From the NCBI RefSeq assembly GCF_031846515.1, contig NZ_JAVRHO010000018.1, positions 1 to 64,000 of the forward strand: a stretch of 64,000 nt of DNA. The letters run 5' to 3'. This DNA is from Autumnicola lenta (GTDB lineage Bacteria > Bacteroidota > Bacteroidia > Flavobacteriales > Flavobacteriaceae). Below, one piece after another: positions 33,445 through 43,174 of the stretch; the stretch's first letter is position 1, and each line of letters opens with the position of its first letter. The notes under the pieces were generated by a model, which saw only the letters and a list, made by a program, of their open reading frames with translations, ran no database searches and was not told where the DNA came from. The translations under genes were made by a program, and so were the position numbers.

Positions 33445-35898
33445 TTAAACGGGATCAACATTAATTACCACTTTTACACTTTTAAAAGCCCCAATAGCTT
33501 TAAAACTGTTCATAATTTTATGCACAACCGTTTTTGTCTTCCCCAAAGACTGCTGCTGCGGAATTTTAAGTAAAATATTTTTATAATACTCATTTCGAAT
33601 TCTGGCTACCGGAGGAAATTCAGGTCCCAACACATATGGATCGAAGACATTACTCAATGATTTAGCCAGCCAGTCGCCGGCATCATTTGTCCTGGAATAA
33701 TCCCGGCTTTTTAGTGTAAATCTTATAAGCCTGAAAAACGGCGGATATTGATAATTATAGCGCTCTTCCAATTGATCTTTATACATCCCGGAATAATTAT
33801 TGGCCGAAACCTGCTGAATTATCTGGTGATATGGATTATAGCTCTGAATTAGTACTTTTCCTCTTTTCTTTGTTCTTCCCGCTCTTCCTGCTACCTGCAG
33901 CATAAGCTGAAAGCTGCGTTCATGCGCACGGAAGTCGGGGAAATTTAACAAGTTATCTGCATTCATAATTCCTACAAGGCTTACGTGCCTGAAGTCCAAA
34001 CCTTTCGTAAGCATTTGTGTTCCCACCAGAATATCGATTTCCTGTTGTTCAAAAGAGTTGATAATTTTTTCATATCCGTATTTCCCACGAGTAGTATCCT
34101 GGTCCATTCTGCCAATTGCATGATTAGGAAAAAGAGATTTTAATTCTGTTTCTATTTGCTCAGTTCCAAATCCCTTTGTCGAAATATCATTGCTATCACA
34201 AGCCATACATTTTTGTTGCATCGCAATATGATAACCGCAATAATGACATCTAAGCTGGTTATTGTGACTATGGTAAGTAAGGCTAACATCGCAATTTGGG
34301 CATTGCGGGGAATGTCCACAGGTATTACACTCCAGGATGGGAGAGAATCCGCGCCTGTTTTGGAAAAGAATCACCTGCTCTTCTTCTTTTAATGCAACTC
34401 TTATTTCCTCCAGCAGCCGGTCAGAAAAATGACCTGTCATTAATTTCTTTTTGTGTTTCGTCTTTATATCTACAATTTCAATTTCCGGAAGAAGCACATC
34501 ACCATAGCGACGGTTAAGTTCTACAAGACCATATTTATGATGCTGTGCATTAAAATAAGATTCTAAAGAAGGAGTTGCAGATCCCAAAATTATATTAGCC
34601 TTAAAGAAATTTGCCAAAACTACGGCCACGTCACGGGCATGATACCTTGGAGCAGGATCAAACTGCTTAAATGTTCCTTCATGTTCTTCGTCCACCACAA
34701 CAAGCCCTAAATCTGAAAAAGGAAGAAAAATTGCAGATCGTGCCCCTATTACTATTTGACCCTTTTTATCATTCGCCAGAACATGCCGGTATACTTCAAC
34801 ACGTTCATTCATGGAGTATTTACTATGGAAAACGAGTACCTGTTCTCCAAAATAGCTCTGCAGCCTTTGGATAAGCTGAGTGGTAAGGGCAATTTCCGGC
34901 AGCAGATACAAAGCCTGCTTTCCTTCTTTTAATGTTTCCTGAATTAACCGAATATAAATTTCCGTTTTTCCTGAAGAGGTAATGCCATGAAGAAGGCAAA
35001 CCTCATCTTTCTGAAAATTCTCCTTTATATCACGAAATGCTTTCTCCTGGTATTCATTGAACACAAGATCTGAATTTGGTGCATCTCCGGAATAAGTGTT
35101 CCTATCGGTTTCCAAAAAGTATTCTTCTAGAAATCCTTTATCCAGTAAACTCTTAAGAATAGCTGCTGAAGAATTGCTTTTCTGAAGTAAATGTTTCGCC
35201 TTAACAGGTTTTACACTCTGCGCCTTTAAACTGAAGAAATTCAGAACAATCTCCCTTTGTTTTGGAGCCCTCTCCAGCTCATCCAGTAATTTGTGCATTG
35301 CTGCCTCTCCGGAATGAGCTTCAGCCATTCGCACAAATCTTACCTTTTTTGGCTTGTACTGCTCATATACTTCCTGATTCAGTGCTACTATTCCTTTTTC
35401 CACAAGCCTGTTTATCACCGGCAGCGCATTTTTTCTATCCAGTAGCTGGGTGATTTCCTGTACTTTCAATGAAGACTGCCTGTGCAGTGCTTCTATTATA
35501 AGATATTCTTCATCATCCAGCTCTAAGTCGTCAGAATCGAGATTAGTTATTAATTTTACTATACTTTCGCTTTCCAGCAAAAAAGCTCCCGGTACTGCAG
35601 CACGCAAAACGTCTCCTTCTGCACACATATAATAAGCAGAGATCCATTTCCAGAGTTTGAGCTGATGTTCTGTAATTATAGCTTGCTTGTCGAGAATCTG
35701 ATGTATAGGTTTGGCCTCGTAAACTCCTGGAGGGTTTTGATGAATATCGGCTACTATTCCTGTGTAGACCTTAGATTTACCAAAAGGAACAGTAACTCTC
35801 ATCCCCCTCATAAGGTATTCAGCTTCATATTTATCAACTAAATACGTAAAGCGTTTATCCAGTGGGAGTGGTAATATGACATCTATAAAAAACGGCAT
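33445..35898 (-). CDS. priA: Primosomal replication restart helicase PriA
   Basis: An 817-residue superfamily-2 3'-5' DNA helicase that reloads the replisome at stalled forks. It has the N-terminal 3'-BD (VILPLPLDKRFTYLVD), Walker A in LLHGITSSGKTEIYIRL, a DEAH-like box VVVDEEHEGTFKQ, motif III GSATPSLES and a zinc-binding cluster of CxxC pairs (CNTCGHSPQCPNCD ... CHYCG ... CMACD). Motifs V/VI read GTQMLTKGLDF and QVAGRAGR. Length is normal for Bacteroidota PriA. Confidence 0.97.
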   Translation of the reverse strand: MPFFIDVILPLPLDKRFTYLVDKYEAEYLMRGMRVTVPFGKSKVYTGIVADIHQNPPGVYEAKPIHQILDKQAIITEHQLKLWKWISAYYMCAEGDVLRAAVPGAFLLESESIVKLITNLDSDDLELDDEEYLIIEALHRQSSLKVQEITQLLDRKNALPVINRLVEKGIVALNQEVYEQYKPKKVRFVRMAEAHSGEAAMHKLLDELERAPKQREIVLNFFSLKAQSVKPVKAKHLLQKSNSSAAILKSLLDKGFLEEYFLETDRNTYSGDAPNSDLVFNEYQEKAFRDIKENFQKDEVCLLHGITSSGKTEIYIRLIQETLKEGKQALYLLPEIALTTQLIQRLQSYFGEQVLVFHSKYSMNERVEVYRHVLANDKKGQIVIGARSAIFLPFSDLGLVVVDEEHEGTFKQFDPAPRYHARDVAVVLANFFKANIILGSATPSLESYFNAQHHKYGLVELNRRYGDVLLPEIEIVDIKTKHKKKLMTGHFSDRLLEEIRVALKEEEQVILFQNRRGFSPILECNTCGHSPQCPNCDVSLTYHSHNNQLRCHYCGYHIAMQQKCMACDSNDISTKGFGTEQIETELKSLFPNHAIGRMDQDTTRGKYGYEKIINSFEQQEIDILVGTQMLTKGLDFRHVSLVGIMNADNLLNFPDFRAHERSFQLMLQVAGRAGRTKKRGKVLIQSYNPYHQIIQQVSANNYSGMYKDQLEERYNYQYPPFFRLIRFTLKSRDYSRTNDAGDWLAKSLSNVFDPYVLGPEFPPVARIRNEYYKNILLKIPQQQSLGKTKTVVHKIMNSFKAIGAFKSVKVVINVDPV

Positions 35899-35940
35899 AG
35901 ATATTATTTTTTTCTTGTTTGATCTCCTGATCGTAAAATT

Positions 35941-35969
35941 AAAAAACCATTCCTGTCAAAGAAATGGTC
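35941..35969 (-). terminator. Terminator after DUF2147 gene
   Basis: On the minus strand GACCATTTC and GGAATGGT pair around TTTGACA and are followed by TTTTTTAATTTT. It lies between the DUF2147 stop and priA start and would separate the two units. Confidence 0.7.
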
Positions 35970-35991
35970 TTTTAAAATTCGTTTCACAGCT

Positions 35992-36426
35992 CTATTCCAG
36001 TCTATCCCAAACTTTTGTTTTATAGAAGAAGGCTATGTACCCCCGAACATATAATTTGTCAGGATTCTCGGGATCGAGCCAGATTTTGCATCTATATTCT
36101 TTTCCGGATTTGGGATCTATGACTACCCCATCTTCGTAACCATCATCTGCTCGTTCCAGGCCACGCATTATTACCAAACCTTCCAGAGGACGGTTATGCA
36201 ACGCACCTTCACATGCAGTACATTTTCTATCCCTGTCCTCCTCTTTCATTATTCTTTCAATCCTTCCAAAAACCTCATCATCCTGTTCGTAAACTTCAAT
36301 AACAGAATTTACTTTGCCGTCTTCGTTCCGGTTCTCCCATTTACCAAAAACCGTCTGAGCCTGAAGTGAGGTAAACCAATATAGTCCCAGAACAAAAAAA
36401 ACTGATAAATAAAACTTGGTTGTCAT
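35992..36426 (-). CDS. DUF2147 secreted protein
   Basis: A 144-residue exported protein with a signal sequence ending ...SLQAQ. The mature part VFGKWENRNEDGKVNSVIEVYEQ is the DUF2147 opening, and the DUF2147 middle and end follow: EDRDRKCTACEGALHNRPLEGLVIM, DPKSGKEYRCKIWL and GYIAFFYKTKVWDRLE. The fold is a lipocalin-like barrel in related structures; no reaction is known. The CTAC pair is a family feature. It lies 22 bp from the chalcone-isomerase-like gene, so probably in one unit with it. Confidence 0.88.
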   Translation of the reverse strand: MTTKFYLSVFFVLGLYWFTSLQAQTVFGKWENRNEDGKVNSVIEVYEQDDEVFGRIERIMKEEDRDRKCTACEGALHNRPLEGLVIMRGLERADDGYEDGVVIDPKSGKEYRCKIWLDPENPDKLYVRGYIAFFYKTKVWDRLE

Positions 36427-36448
36427 TTCACTGATGTAATTAAATTTA

Positions 36449-37009
36449 TTATTTCCCCAGCATAGATTCTTTTAGATCATCATCTGCCGGTTGATCTGCC
36501 AACCAAATTCCGAACAGAGCTTTTTTAAAATCCATTCCCTCTATTACCCCTTTTTTTTGTCCATTTTTAACTAACACAACACCTTTGCCAGGGGTATGAA
36601 TAATATCAAAAACATCATCTTTTTTTATTTCTTCCTTTAAAAATCCAATTACTTTTTCTATTTCAGATGCAATGGGATCTGTATTTCCATTGGTTGATTT
36701 TTCAAACCCTTCTTCAATTGCATTAATCATTTTCTCACTGCTCACCATTTTAGATACGATGTGCAATTTAATAGCCATAGGTTCGTTTGCCGCCATGATT
36801 TTACTGGCATCAGAAGATTTTGACTTCAGGTACAAGCCGGCAGCATAAAGATCTATCCAGAATTTTTCTCTTATCCCTGCTCCATTGAGAATAAGGTTTT
36901 GATCTTCAACAGTTAGTGTGTTAGGCAAAGTAGCATCTCCAACAGTCGTTTGGGCGAATGCCAGATTTATACTGCATAAAACAAGCGTAAGAGTTATAAA
37001 TTTTTTCAT
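36449..37009 (-). CDS. Chalcone-isomerase-like secreted protein
   Basis: A 186-residue protein with signal peptide (ends NLAFAQ) and a chalcone-isomerase-like fold (LILNGAGIREKFWIDLYAAGLYLKSKSSDASKIMAANEPMAIKLHIV; ALFGIWLADQPADDDLKESMLGK). Bacterial members are not flavonoid isomerases; lipid or small-molecule binding is proposed for the family. It heads a two-gene unit with the DUF2147 gene. Confidence 0.85.
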   Translation of the reverse strand: MKKFITLTLVLCSINLAFAQTTVGDATLPNTLTVEDQNLILNGAGIREKFWIDLYAAGLYLKSKSSDASKIMAANEPMAIKLHIVSKMVSSEKMINAIEEGFEKSTNGNTDPIASEIEKVIGFLKEEIKKDDVFDIIHTPGKGVVLVKNGQKKGVIEGMDFKKALFGIWLADQPADDDLKESMLGK

Positions 37010-37038
37010 GATTTAGGTTTTATTAATTCGAAAGTTAT

Positions 37039-37959
37039 TCAATTTTTCCTTTTCATTTTTATTAATGATGCATTTAATTCGAATCCTAATAACAATACGT
37101 TAGAATTCAACCAGATATATACCATTAATATTAAAAGCGCCCCAATTGAACCATAAAGCTCATTATATGATGAGAAATTTTCTATGTACAACCCAAATAA
37201 ATAGGTGGTAATCATGATAAGGACTGTAGTAAAGATAGCTCCTATAGAAAAAAATCTTGCCTGGCGAGCCTCTTTAGTTCCAAAGTAATAAAGGGTTGCC
37301 ACGGCTACGTATATTAAGAGTACAAAAGCTGTATACTTTACAAAACCTGCTCCTTCTCCATTACGTTCCACAAGACCCAGGTCATAAAGATCATCAACAG
37401 CATAAGTAAGGTAAACAGTGAGTATGATGGTTATAAACAACAACAATGCCATGATAAAAGATACCCCTATCGCGACGAGATACTGTCTTACTATAGATCT
37501 ATTTCTTTCTGTATGATATGAGAATTCAAATCCTGTGAAAATCGCATTTATTCCGTTGGTCATCAAAAAAATCGAAAGAATAAAGGAAAGCGATAACAAA
37601 CCCCCTCTCTGATTATCGGCAATATCATACAGGATTTTATCGAAATACTCTACTGTATTTGGAGGCAGTAAATCGAGCATAAATGTGAGAAACTGCAATT
37701 GAAAATCGTCAATAAAATTGATATATGGAACGAGGTTTAAAATAAAAAGAAGAAAAGGAAAAAGGGCCATAAAAAAACTAAAAGCAATCGCACTTGCCCG
37801 GGTAGAAAAGGTTCCTTTAACTATTCCTCCGGAATAGAGAATCCATAAATCATAAAGCGTTAAACCTTCGGAACCCGGAATTTTTACATTCCTGGTTTTA
37901 CTCTCCCCCCAATTGGAAAGGTCTTCCAGTTTAGATTTAAACGCTTTTTTTAAAGCCAT
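37039..37959 (-). CDS. YihY/BrkB family membrane protein
   Basis: A 306-residue inner-membrane protein of the YihY/virulence-factor BrkB family, with about six membrane segments. Typical elements are TRASAIAFSFFMALFPFLLFILNLVPY, FLMTNGINAIFTGFEFSYHTERNRSIVRQYLVA and YGSIGALLILMVYIWLNSNVLLLGFELNA. It is possibly a transporter or envelope-maintenance protein; annotation of the family as RNase BN was wrong. It starts only 4 bp after the nadC stop, so the two are probably co-transcribed. Confidence 0.9.
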   Translation of the reverse strand: MALKKAFKSKLEDLSNWGESKTRNVKIPGSEGLTLYDLWILYSGGIVKGTFSTRASAIAFSFFMALFPFLLFILNLVPYINFIDDFQLQFLTFMLDLLPPNTVEYFDKILYDIADNQRGGLLSLSFILSIFLMTNGINAIFTGFEFSYHTERNRSIVRQYLVAIGVSFIMALLLFITIILTVYLTYAVDDLYDLGLVERNGEGAGFVKYTAFVLLIYVAVATLYYFGTKEARQARFFSIGAIFTTVLIMITTYLFGLYIENFSSYNELYGSIGALLILMVYIWLNSNVLLLGFELNASLIKMKRKN

Positions 37960-37963
37960 CTTT

Positions 37964-38827
37964 TTAAATAGCTTTTAAGCTAAGGTCCATATTATGAACT
38001 GAATGTGTCAAAGATCCACTAGAGATATAATCCACACCACAATCAGCATATTTAGCTGCGGTTTCCAGAGTAATTCCACCACTGGATTCTGTGAGACACT
38101 TGCCGTCAATCAGTCCAATTGCTTTTCTGGTATCCTCATAATTAAAATTATCAATTAAAATTCTGTAAACCCCTTCAGACCTCAAAATTTCTTTTATCTC
38201 ATCCAAATTCCGGGCTTCTACAATAATCTTGAGGTCCAGATTCTTTTCTTTTAGGTATTTTTTAGTTTTATCAATTGCTTTTGTGATTCCCCCAGCAAAA
38301 TCGATATGATTATCTTTAAGCATGATCATATCATAAAGCGCAAAACGATGATTCTCGCCACCTCCAATTTTTACTGCCCATTTTTCCAGTGCCCTAATCC
38401 CTGGTGTCGTTTTTCGGGTATCCAGAATTTGGGTGTTGCTTCCTCTAAGTCTATCAGCAAATTCTGCAGTTTTCGATGCAATAGCGCTCATGCGCTGCAT
38501 ACCATTTAGGACCAGACGCTCTGCCTTTAAAATAGACCGGGAACTACCTTCAACATAAAAAACTATATCGCGCCTTTTTACTCTTTCTCCATCCTTAATC
38601 TGCACATCCATAATAAGATCTGGATCCACGGCTTTAAATACCCGGCGGGCAAAATCTACACCAGCGATGACACCCTCATCCTTTACCAGTAATTTTGCTT
38701 TTCCTTTTGCACTCTCAGGAATACATGCAAGGGAACTGTGATCGCCATCTCCCACATCTTCCCGAACTGCATTGGAAATTATTAGTTCAATTTCTTTTTC
38801 AAATTGTGCGGCTGAGATCATTTTCAA
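37964..38827 (-). CDS. nadC: Nicotinate-nucleotide pyrophosphorylase (carboxylating)
   Basis: A 287-residue quinolinate phosphoribosyltransferase that makes nicotinate mononucleotide from quinolinate and PRPP in de novo NAD synthesis. Characteristic segments: AVREDVGDGDHSSLACIP, ERLVLNGMQRMSAIAS, LDTRKTTPGIRALEKWAVKIGGGENHRFALYDMIMLKDNH and LTESSGGITLETAAKYADCGVDYISSG. The start may be M1 or M3. It diverges from rlmH. Confidence 0.95.
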   Translation of the reverse strand: MKMISAAQFEKEIELIISNAVREDVGDGDHSSLACIPESAKGKAKLLVKDEGVIAGVDFARRVFKAVDPDLIMDVQIKDGERVKRRDIVFYVEGSSRSILKAERLVLNGMQRMSAIASKTAEFADRLRGSNTQILDTRKTTPGIRALEKWAVKIGGGENHRFALYDMIMLKDNHIDFAGGITKAIDKTKKYLKEKNLDLKIIVEARNLDEIKEILRSEGVYRILIDNFNYEDTRKAIGLIDGKCLTESSGGITLETAAKYADCGVDYISSGSLTHSVHNMDLSLKAI

Positions 38828-38872
38828 TACTTATTTTTGTAAATGTAGCAAAGTCTGCGCTAAATCTACAGA

Positions 38873-39346
38873 ATGACTATAAAATTACTTTGCATAGGAA
38901 AGACCGATAACAAGCAGCTTCAGCAGTTAATTGAAGTTTACTTTAAGCGCCTTCAGTTTTATAACAAATTTGAAATGGAGATTATACCAGATCTTAAAAA
39001 AGTCAAGAATCTGGATGAGAATCAGCAGAAAGTAAAGGAAGGAGAACAAATTCTTTCCAAAGTTCAAAACTCCGATTTTCTCGTACTATTGGACGAAAAC
39101 GGAAAACAATTTTCTTCAGAAGCTTTTTCAGAATATATTCAAAAGCGCCTGAACAGTGGCTTAAAACAGCTCATTTTTGTAATAGGCGGCCCTTACGGTT
39201 TTTCTGAAGCAGTTTACCAAAGAGCAAATTCGAAAATATCATTATCTAAAATGACGTTTTCACACCAAATGGTACGGCTCTTTTTTACCGAACAGGTCTA
39301 TCGGGCTTTTACTATTCTTAGAAATGAACCTTATCACCACAAATAA
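38873..39346 (+). CDS. rlmH: 23S rRNA pseudouridine1915 N3-methyltransferase
   Basis: A 157-residue SPOUT methyltransferase acting on helix 69 of 23S rRNA. It shows LLDENGKQFSSEAFSEYIQ, the knot segment FVIGGPYGFSEAVYQRAN and the C-terminal MTFSHQMVRLFFTEQVYRAFTILRNEPYHHK, nearly invariant in RlmH. The next gene follows after 3 bp. Confidence 0.97.
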   Translation: MTIKLLCIGKTDNKQLQQLIEVYFKRLQFYNKFEMEIIPDLKKVKNLDENQQKVKEGEQILSKVQNSDFLVLLDENGKQFSSEAFSEYIQKRLNSGLKQLIFVIGGPYGFSEAVYQRANSKISLSKMTFSHQMVRLFFTEQVYRAFTILRNEPYHHK

Positions 39347-39349
39347 TAT

Positions 39350-39922
39350 ATGAAACTAGTTTTTGCCACTCATAACCGGAATAAATTAAAAGAAATAAAC
39401 GCATTACTCCCTGACAGTATCACGCTTCTTTCCCTTGATGATATCGATTGCTTAGAAGATATTCCTGAAACTGCCGATACCATAGAAGGTAATGCTTTGT
39501 TAAAGGCACAATATGTAAAAAAGAATTACGGCTACGATTGTTTTGCAGATGACACGGGCTTAGAAGTGGAAGCTCTTTCGGGAGAACCGGGCGTATATTC
39601 TGCCCGTTATGCCGGCGAAGAAAAAGACGATGAAGCAAATATTCAGAAATTACTAGCTAACTTAAAGGACAAGCAAAACAGAAGAGCGCAATTTAAAACT
39701 GTTATTGCTCTTAGCCTGAATAATAACGAAGAACTCTTTACCGGAATCTGCGCAGGAAGTATATTAAAGGAGCAACGAGGTACCAATGGCTTTGGTTATG
39801 ATCCTGTTTTTAAGCCTGAAGGCGAGGAACTTAGCTTTGCTGAAATGGAAATGAACAAAAAAGCCGCAATAAGTCATCGTGGCAAAGCATTTGGCAAGTT
39901 AATTTCTTTTTTAAAGGAATAA
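39350..39922 (+). CDS. Non-canonical purine NTP pyrophosphatase
   Basis: A 190-residue RdgB/HAM1/ITPase enzyme that hydrolyses ITP, dITP and XTP to monophosphates, keeping damaged bases out of nucleic acids. Motifs: FATHNRNKLKEINALL at the N-terminus, FADDTGLEVEALSGEPGVYSARYAG in the middle, GTNGFGYDPVFKPEGE and ISHRGKAF at the end. It is 3 bp after rlmH, so co-transcribed. Confidence 0.94.
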   Translation: MKLVFATHNRNKLKEINALLPDSITLLSLDDIDCLEDIPETADTIEGNALLKAQYVKKNYGYDCFADDTGLEVEALSGEPGVYSARYAGEEKDDEANIQKLLANLKDKQNRRAQFKTVIALSLNNNEELFTGICAGSILKEQRGTNGFGYDPVFKPEGEELSFAEMEMNKKAAISHRGKAFGKLISFLKE

Positions 39923-39960
39923 GCAAAAAGATATAATGCTCAAAGCTGCAAACTATTACG

Positions 39961-39968
39961 TACCTTTG
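39961..39968 (+). promoter_or_regulatory. -7 box upstream of DEAD-box helicase
   Basis: TACCTTTG matches TAnnTTTG and lies 21 bp before the ATG at 39990. It supports that start over the in-frame ATG at 39936, which precedes the box. No clear -33 TTG is present. Confidence 0.5.
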
Positions 39969-39989
39969 CAACTTATTTTAAAAAGATAC

Positions 39990-41786
39990 ATGAATAAATT
40001 CGAACAATTAGGTTTAAATTCCTCTATTTTAAAAGCTGTTGAAGATATGGGCTTTGAAAGCCCAAGTGAAGTACAAGAAAAAGCTATACCAATTTTACTG
40101 CAGGACGATACTGACATGGTCGCCCTGGCTCAAACAGGAACGGGAAAAACAGCGGCCTTTGGTTTTCCGCTAATTCAAAAGATCAATGCAGATGCAAGGC
40201 ATACACAGGCACTAATACTTTCGCCTACACGTGAACTATGCCTACAGATCACAAATGAGATTAAAAATTATTCCAAATACGAGAAGTCTATAAATGCTGT
40301 CGCTATCTATGGTGGTGCCAGTATTACAGACCAGGCACGACAGATCGAACGTGGAGCACAGATTATTGTAGCTACACCAGGAAGAATGCAGGATATGATC
40401 AACAGAAAACTTGTTGACATTTCCAGGATAGAATATTGCGTTCTTGACGAGGCCGATGAAATGCTCAATATGGGCTTTTTTGAAGATATTACTGCAATTT
40501 TATCCCATACCCCAAAAGAAAAAAATACCTGGCTATTTTCGGCGACAATGCCTAAAGAAGTCGCTACGATAGCCAAAAAGTTTATGCGTTCCCCTGTAGA
40601 AATTACGGTTGGAACAAAAAATATGGGAGCTACTAACGTTTCTCATGAATATTATCTGGTAAATTCCCGCGATAGATATGCTGCTTTAAAGCGTCTTGCC
40701 GATGCCAATCCAGATATATTTTCAGTTATTTTTTGCCGTACCAAGAGAGATACCCAAAAAGTAGCTGAAAGATTAATTGAAGATGGATATAGTGCTGCCG
40801 CTCTACATGGCGATTTGAGCCAGAACCAGAGAGACCTGGTAATGAAAAGTTTTAGAAGCAGACAAATCCAGATGCTTGTAGCTACAGATGTTGCCGCGAG
40901 GGGAATTGATGTTGATGATATCACACACGTAATTAATTATCAGTTACCAGACGAAATTGAAACTTACACGCACAGGAGTGGTAGAACCGGTAGAGCCGGA
41001 AAGAGCGGTGTTTCTATGGTTATTATTTCCAAAAGCGAACTTAGAAAGATAAAAAGTATTGAACGGATCATTGGCCAGTCTTTTGAGCAAAAAGATATTC
41101 CTGACGGGATGGAAATTTGCCGCGTTCAGCTATTCCATCTTGCGAATGATATAAAAGACACAAAAATAAACCACGAAATTGATCCTTATTTACCAAGCAT
41201 TACAGAGGTTCTTCAGGATTTCTCTAAAGAAGAATTAATTAAAAAGGTTTTTTCTGTTGAGTTTACAAGATTCTTTAACTACTATAAAAATGCTCCCGAT
41301 CTTAGCTCTAAGAACTCAGGAGGAGTAGCTTCTTCAGATACTAACTCCACACGTTATTTTATTAATGTAGGTTCTAAAGACGATTTTGATTGGATGAGTC
41401 TTAAGGATTTCCTTAAAGCTACTTTAGATCTTGGAAGAGATGATGTTTACAAGGTAGATGTTAAAGAGAGTTTTTCATTCTTCAACACCGATGCTGCACA
41501 TACAGATAAGGTACTGGAGACATTCAATGAATTTAAACACGACGGCAGACATGTAAATGTTGAAGTAACTAAAGATTCCGGCAAAGGAAACCGCGGAGGT
41601 GGCGGTGGTGGAAAAAGGAATTTTTCAGACAAAAAGAAGCGGTCTTTTAAATCCAATTCAGATGGAGGATCTCGCAGAAGATCTGGTGGAGATGATGATT
41701 CTAAAGGAAGAAGCAGAGGAAAGAAAGCAGGTAGCCGAAACAAGAATATTGAAAGTTCTATAAAAAGAAGACGTTCTAAGAAATAA
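39990..41786 (+). CDS. DEAD-box RNA helicase
   Basis: A 598-residue ATP-dependent RNA helicase of the CsdA/DbpA group. It has the Q motif, ALAQTGTGKTAAFGFPLI (Walker A), LSPTRELCLQI, VATPGRMQD, VLDEADEML, FSATMP, and in domain 2 VATDVAARGIDVDDI and HRSGRTGRAGKSG. A DbpA-type RNA-binding domain (FINVGSKDDFDWMSLKDFLKATLDLGRDDV) lies at about 465-540, then a Gly/Lys/Arg/Ser-rich disordered tail. It is probably used in ribosome assembly or cold adaptation. Confidence 0.95.
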   Translation: MNKFEQLGLNSSILKAVEDMGFESPSEVQEKAIPILLQDDTDMVALAQTGTGKTAAFGFPLIQKINADARHTQALILSPTRELCLQITNEIKNYSKYEKSINAVAIYGGASITDQARQIERGAQIIVATPGRMQDMINRKLVDISRIEYCVLDEADEMLNMGFFEDITAILSHTPKEKNTWLFSATMPKEVATIAKKFMRSPVEITVGTKNMGATNVSHEYYLVNSRDRYAALKRLADANPDIFSVIFCRTKRDTQKVAERLIEDGYSAAALHGDLSQNQRDLVMKSFRSRQIQMLVATDVAARGIDVDDITHVINYQLPDEIETYTHRSGRTGRAGKSGVSMVIISKSELRKIKSIERIIGQSFEQKDIPDGMEICRVQLFHLANDIKDTKINHEIDPYLPSITEVLQDFSKEELIKKVFSVEFTRFFNYYKNAPDLSSKNSGGVASSDTNSTRYFINVGSKDDFDWMSLKDFLKATLDLGRDDVYKVDVKESFSFFNTDAAHTDKVLETFNEFKHDGRHVNVEVTKDSGKGNRGGGGGGKRNFSDKKKRSFKSNSDGGSRRRSGGDDDSKGRSRGKKAGSRNKNIESSIKRRRSKK

Positions 41787-41848
41787 TTTCAGATAAAAAG
41801 AAATCTGGCATTATTTTTTATAGGTATTTCATATTTTAGGCCCCAATC

Positions 41849-42604
41849 GTGATGAAAAAGAACTTTCTAGTCTTAATTCTATTATTCTTAGGCTACTGTG
41901 GTTTTGCACAGGATATGGTTAGTGGTGTGGTTATGAATGCTGCCGACGACAGGCCTATAGAAAGGGTTCATATCGTAAACCTTAATCAGGTAAAAGGAAC
42001 TATAACCAACGAGGAAGGTGAGTTTGAACTGCAGGCTACTGTTAATGATACTTTATACTTTTCCTATCTGGGATTTAGATCAATAAAAGTGAGAGTCACG
42101 AATGACTGGCTTAAGTTTGGCAATGTAAAAGTAAAAATGACCGAACTGGGAATAGCTTTGGAAGAAGTAGTTCTTAGTCCGGTTACGCTTACCGGGTACT
42201 TAGAGATTGATGCCAAAAACATTCCTATTTACGAGAATTACAGGTACAGTATTTCTGGTCTAAATACAGGATACGAAGGGGGAGATAATTCTCCCAATGC
42301 TGTCACCCGGGTTCTCGGGTCCATTTTTAATCCTGCTGATGTGCTTCATAATATATTCGGGAAACGTCCCAAGCAGATGCGGAAACTAAGACAGATGAAG
42401 GAAGAAGATGAAATAAGAAAGCTTCTTCAGAATAAATACGACCGTGAAACCCTTACCGCAATTCTTCAGGTAGAAAAATCAGAAATAAATGAAATCCTGC
42501 TAAGATGCAACTATTCAAAAGATTTTATGAAAACAGCCAATGACCTGCAAATACTTGATGCAATAAGTGGGTGTTACGAAGAGTTTAAAGTTCTCCAAAG
42601 GTAG
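41849..42604 (+). CDS. Exported protein with CarboxypepD_reg-like domain
   Basis: A 251-residue protein with signal peptide (ends CGFAQ). It has a carboxypeptidase-regulatory-like beta-sandwich (VSGVVMNAADDRPIERVHIVNLNQVKGTITNEEGEFELQATVNDTLYFSYLGFRS), as found in front of TonB-dependent receptors, but there is no receptor here. The C-terminal half is charged and helical (RKLRQMKEEDEIRKLLQNKYDRET). Function unknown; perhaps periplasmic or outer-membrane associated. It converges on the SRPBCC gene with only 2 bp between stops. Confidence 0.8.
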   Translation: MMKKNFLVLILLFLGYCGFAQDMVSGVVMNAADDRPIERVHIVNLNQVKGTITNEEGEFELQATVNDTLYFSYLGFRSIKVRVTNDWLKFGNVKVKMTELGIALEEVVLSPVTLTGYLEIDAKNIPIYENYRYSISGLNTGYEGGDNSPNAVTRVLGSIFNPADVLHNIFGKRPKQMRKLRQMKEEDEIRKLLQNKYDRETLTAILQVEKSEINEILLRCNYSKDFMKTANDLQILDAISGCYEEFKVLQR

Positions 42605-42606
42605 AT

Positions 42607-43137
42607 TTAATGTCTCTCAAGAATCTCCTTAAGATTCTTTAAACCTTCCTCAATATTTTTTGAAAGTAGCCGGTCCACACCGTAAAATAGGCTGATTATT
42701 GTTAATGGAAAGGGTATATACCCTCTTACTCCCCAAACCATTTTAGTTTTTTCCGGCTCTAATTCTTTTACACCAATATACGTGAGTGCATTAAGCTTAA
42801 AAGGCTTTATAAAAAGTATTTTTGTCTCTATCACCTTGCCCTGACGTACTTTTACAATTCTTTGAATCCCCTCACCAACTTTGCTGTTACCTTTCCAATA
42901 GAAGGAAGCTTCAGGCTTACCATCTATTCCCTTATATTTCAGACAAGCTTCAGTATCTCTATTAAACCAAGGCATCCATTGAGGCTGCTTACGCAATTGA
43001 CGTACGACACCGAAGACTTCTTCCCGGGACCTGTTGATAACAATCGTTCGACTTAAATCATATTCCTTTTTTGCCCATGCGTGCAGGAAGGCAAAAAAAG
43101 TTATGATGGCAATTATTATATAAAAAAATAAGGTCAT
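42607..43137 (-). CDS. Membrane-anchored SRPBCC protein
   Basis: A 176-residue protein with one N-terminal membrane segment (MTLFFYIIIAIITFFAFLHAW) and a START/Bet v1-like SRPBCC domain (YDLSRTIVINRSREEVFGVVRQLRKQPQWMPWF; TKMVWGVRGYIPFPLTIISLF). The family binds hydrophobic ligands in a deep cavity. No substrate can be named. Confidence 0.85.
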   Translation of the reverse strand: MTLFFYIIIAIITFFAFLHAWAKKEYDLSRTIVINRSREEVFGVVRQLRKQPQWMPWFNRDTEACLKYKGIDGKPEASFYWKGNSKVGEGIQRIVKVRQGKVIETKILFIKPFKLNALTYIGVKELEPEKTKMVWGVRGYIPFPLTIISLFYGVDRLLSKNIEEGLKNLKEILERH

Positions 43138-43174
43138 CGAAAACTTTAATAAGTTTGAAAAGTTACTAATAAAT